Origin: a virus
IMG/VR virus record: IMGVR_UViG_3300034418_002841
Coordinates: 1 to 20,003 of that record
Strand: one strand, 5' to 3'
Length of the DNA: 20,003 nucleotides
In this document: positions 19,395 through 20,003 of the stretch, piece after piece
Position numbering within the stretch: position 1 is the first letter of the stretch
How the letters are laid out: every line of letters starts with the position of its first letter
The notes under the pieces: generated by a model
Databases searched by the model: none
Seen by the model: the letters and a program-made list of their open reading frames with translations, nothing else
What the model was told of the DNA's origin: nothing
Program-made: the position numbers and the translations under genes

Positions 19395-19770
19395 GGATTG
19401 GTCAGAGTTTGAGGATTGGTCAGAGTATAAGACTCGCAGCCTACTAAGCAATTTTACTTGGACCGATGAAGCTACTAGTGATTGGGTTGATATTTGGGAT
19501 GCTCTTTGGCAACTAGGGTTCCAATGGGAATGGAAGGTTGGTGATGGTTATGTTCGCCGCTATGATAAGTCGACTTTTAACTATTACTTTGTTCACGATC
19601 TTTACCTTACGCCTCCGCAGGAAGGTGCGATACCACTCCCGCAGATTCACGTTCTAAACGAGATCAAGGATGTTTTGCTAGATCATCCCGGCGATGATTC
19701 TCGTGTGGGCTATGCTATCAAAGCGATCAATGATTGGTTTAGCCATGTTATATTCCGAGAGAGGACATAA
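19384..19770 (+). CDS. Hypothetical protein, 128 aa (GTG start), with N-terminal tandem repeat
   Basis: GTG 19384 has GGAGG 6 nt upstream; in-frame codons before it overlap the 19161 gene too deeply. The N-terminus reads IEDWSEFEDWSEYKT, a six-residue duplication caused by an 18-bp tandem repeat at 19393-19428. The remaining sequence is rich in Trp and acidic residues (TWTDEATSDWVDIWDALWQL, FQWEWKVGDGYVRRYD) and ends in helices. No family is recognised. The next gene starts 1 nt after its stop. Confidence 0.72.
   Translation: MVIEDWSEFEDWSEYKTRSLLSNFTWTDEATSDWVDIWDALWQLGFQWEWKVGDGYVRRYDKSTFNYYFVHDLYLTPPQEGAIPLPQIHVLNEIKDVLLDHPGDDSRVGYAIKAINDWFSHVIFRERT
19393..19428 (+). repeat. 18-bp tandem duplication
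   Basis: Two adjacent 18-nt units, GAGGATTGGTCAGAGTTT and GAGGATTGGTCAGAGTAT, differ at one base. They keep the reading frame and encode EDWSEF and EDWSEY at the start of the 19384 gene. Confidence 0.9.
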
Positions 19771-19771
19771 A

Positions 19772-20003
19772 ATGAGAAACTTCCTAAACTTTGTTCGCGA
19801 TACCTTAATGTTCATTGGCTTCTTTATTGCTACTGGGGTGTATGTTACAACCGCAGCAGGTATGGCTACCATTGTTATCAATGACATTCAGTTGGACACT
19901 TACGTTACTTTGAGGACAGGCTTTGCGGCAGTGCTATGGATGATCCTTACCATCTGGGTACCGATTATTCTATTCTGCGGGTCAGGAAGAATCGACAGAA
20001 ATC
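19772..20003 (+). CDS. Small membrane protein, 3' end outside window
   Basis: The ATG at 19772 follows GAGAGGACATAAA and comes 1 nt after the previous stop. The frame stays open to the window end, so at least 77 residues are visible. Two membrane segments are clear: LMFIGFFIATGVYVTTAAG near 12-30 and FAAVLWMILTIWVPIILFCG near 51-70, with a short basic N-terminus. No family is recognised. It is probably cotranscribed from the promoter at 19333 or the one at 18441. Confidence 0.72.
   Translation, partial: MRNFLNFVRDTLMFIGFFIATGVYVTTAAGMATIVINDIQLDTYVTLRTGFAAVLWMILTIWVPIILFCGSGRIDRN

Noticed and set aside
1-20003. tRNA genes, rRNA, CRISPR arrays, insertion sequences, attachment sites
   Set aside because: No T-loop-like GTTCGA signature in gaps, no spaced direct repeats, no transposase or integrase frames and no terminal inverted repeats were seen.

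Overview
This window is a stretch of a large tailed-bacteriophage genome, most like the T4-like or jumbo phages known from marine metagenomes. The evidence is as follows. Every convincing gene is on the + strand. Genes are tightly packed, with many 1-35 nt overlaps. Phage-style nucleotide-metabolism genes (ThyX, a gp1.7/DUF3310 protein, a CBS-less IMPDH/GMPR) sit beside a ClpP protease, a GroEL chaperonin, acidic and multidomain virion-type proteins, and many small unrecognised proteins. Strong Shine-Dalgarno sites (AGGAG/GGAGG) and promoters of the TTGACA-N16/17-TATAAT type suggest a host with ordinary sigma70 and SD-led translation, such as a proteobacterium, rather than Bacteroidetes. The host is inferred. 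No integrase, tRNA, rRNA, CRISPR array or insertion sequence was seen.

Layout. 1-3786: an operon-like run from the C-terminal part of ThyX through small proteins joined by a repeated stop/start cassette (GGAGAACGAAGAATGA), a 20-residue Cys-rich peptide, a DUF3310 protein, a zinc-ribbon protein and the IMPDH/GMPR enzyme. It ends with two likely regulators, one ribbon-helix-helix-like and one with a sigma region 4-like helix-turn-helix. 3826-4449: a very acidic repetitive protein, followed by a sigma70 promoter interleaved with a rho-independent terminator. 4525-8926: a membrane-anchored protein, ClpP, a 559-residue unknown protein, and GroEL behind its own near-perfect promoter. 8956-10197: small proteins and a cupin of the mannose-phosphate type.

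10220-17552: a virion-protein-like block. It holds a 604-residue PcfJ-like protein, a secreted lipoprotein with a trypsin-like triad, a coiled-coil protein, a phosphomannomutase-like HAD enzyme, a 672-residue protein with a C-terminal nucleotidyltransferase, a Nudix hydrolase and a 223-residue tagged protein. 17608-20003: an accessory run of small proteins (SH3/KOW-like, membrane, lipoprotein, zinc-ribbon) fed by several sigma70-like promoters. The last gene is cut by the window edge.

Two regulatory layers appear. Sigma70-like promoters, often with a TGC extended -10, precede the membrane gene, groEL and the 3' accessory genes. A separate heptamer, CTATTTA, occurs exactly five times on the + strand, each time 5-40 nt before a start codon. 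Four of these five genes encode the proteins that also carry terminal amphipathic segments with (L/I)xE sites, the motif cut by T4-type prohead proteases. My main hypothesis is a set of late-expressed proteins packaged in or on the prohead. They include a PcfJ-like protein and a nucleotidyltransferase fusion that might be delivered to the host.
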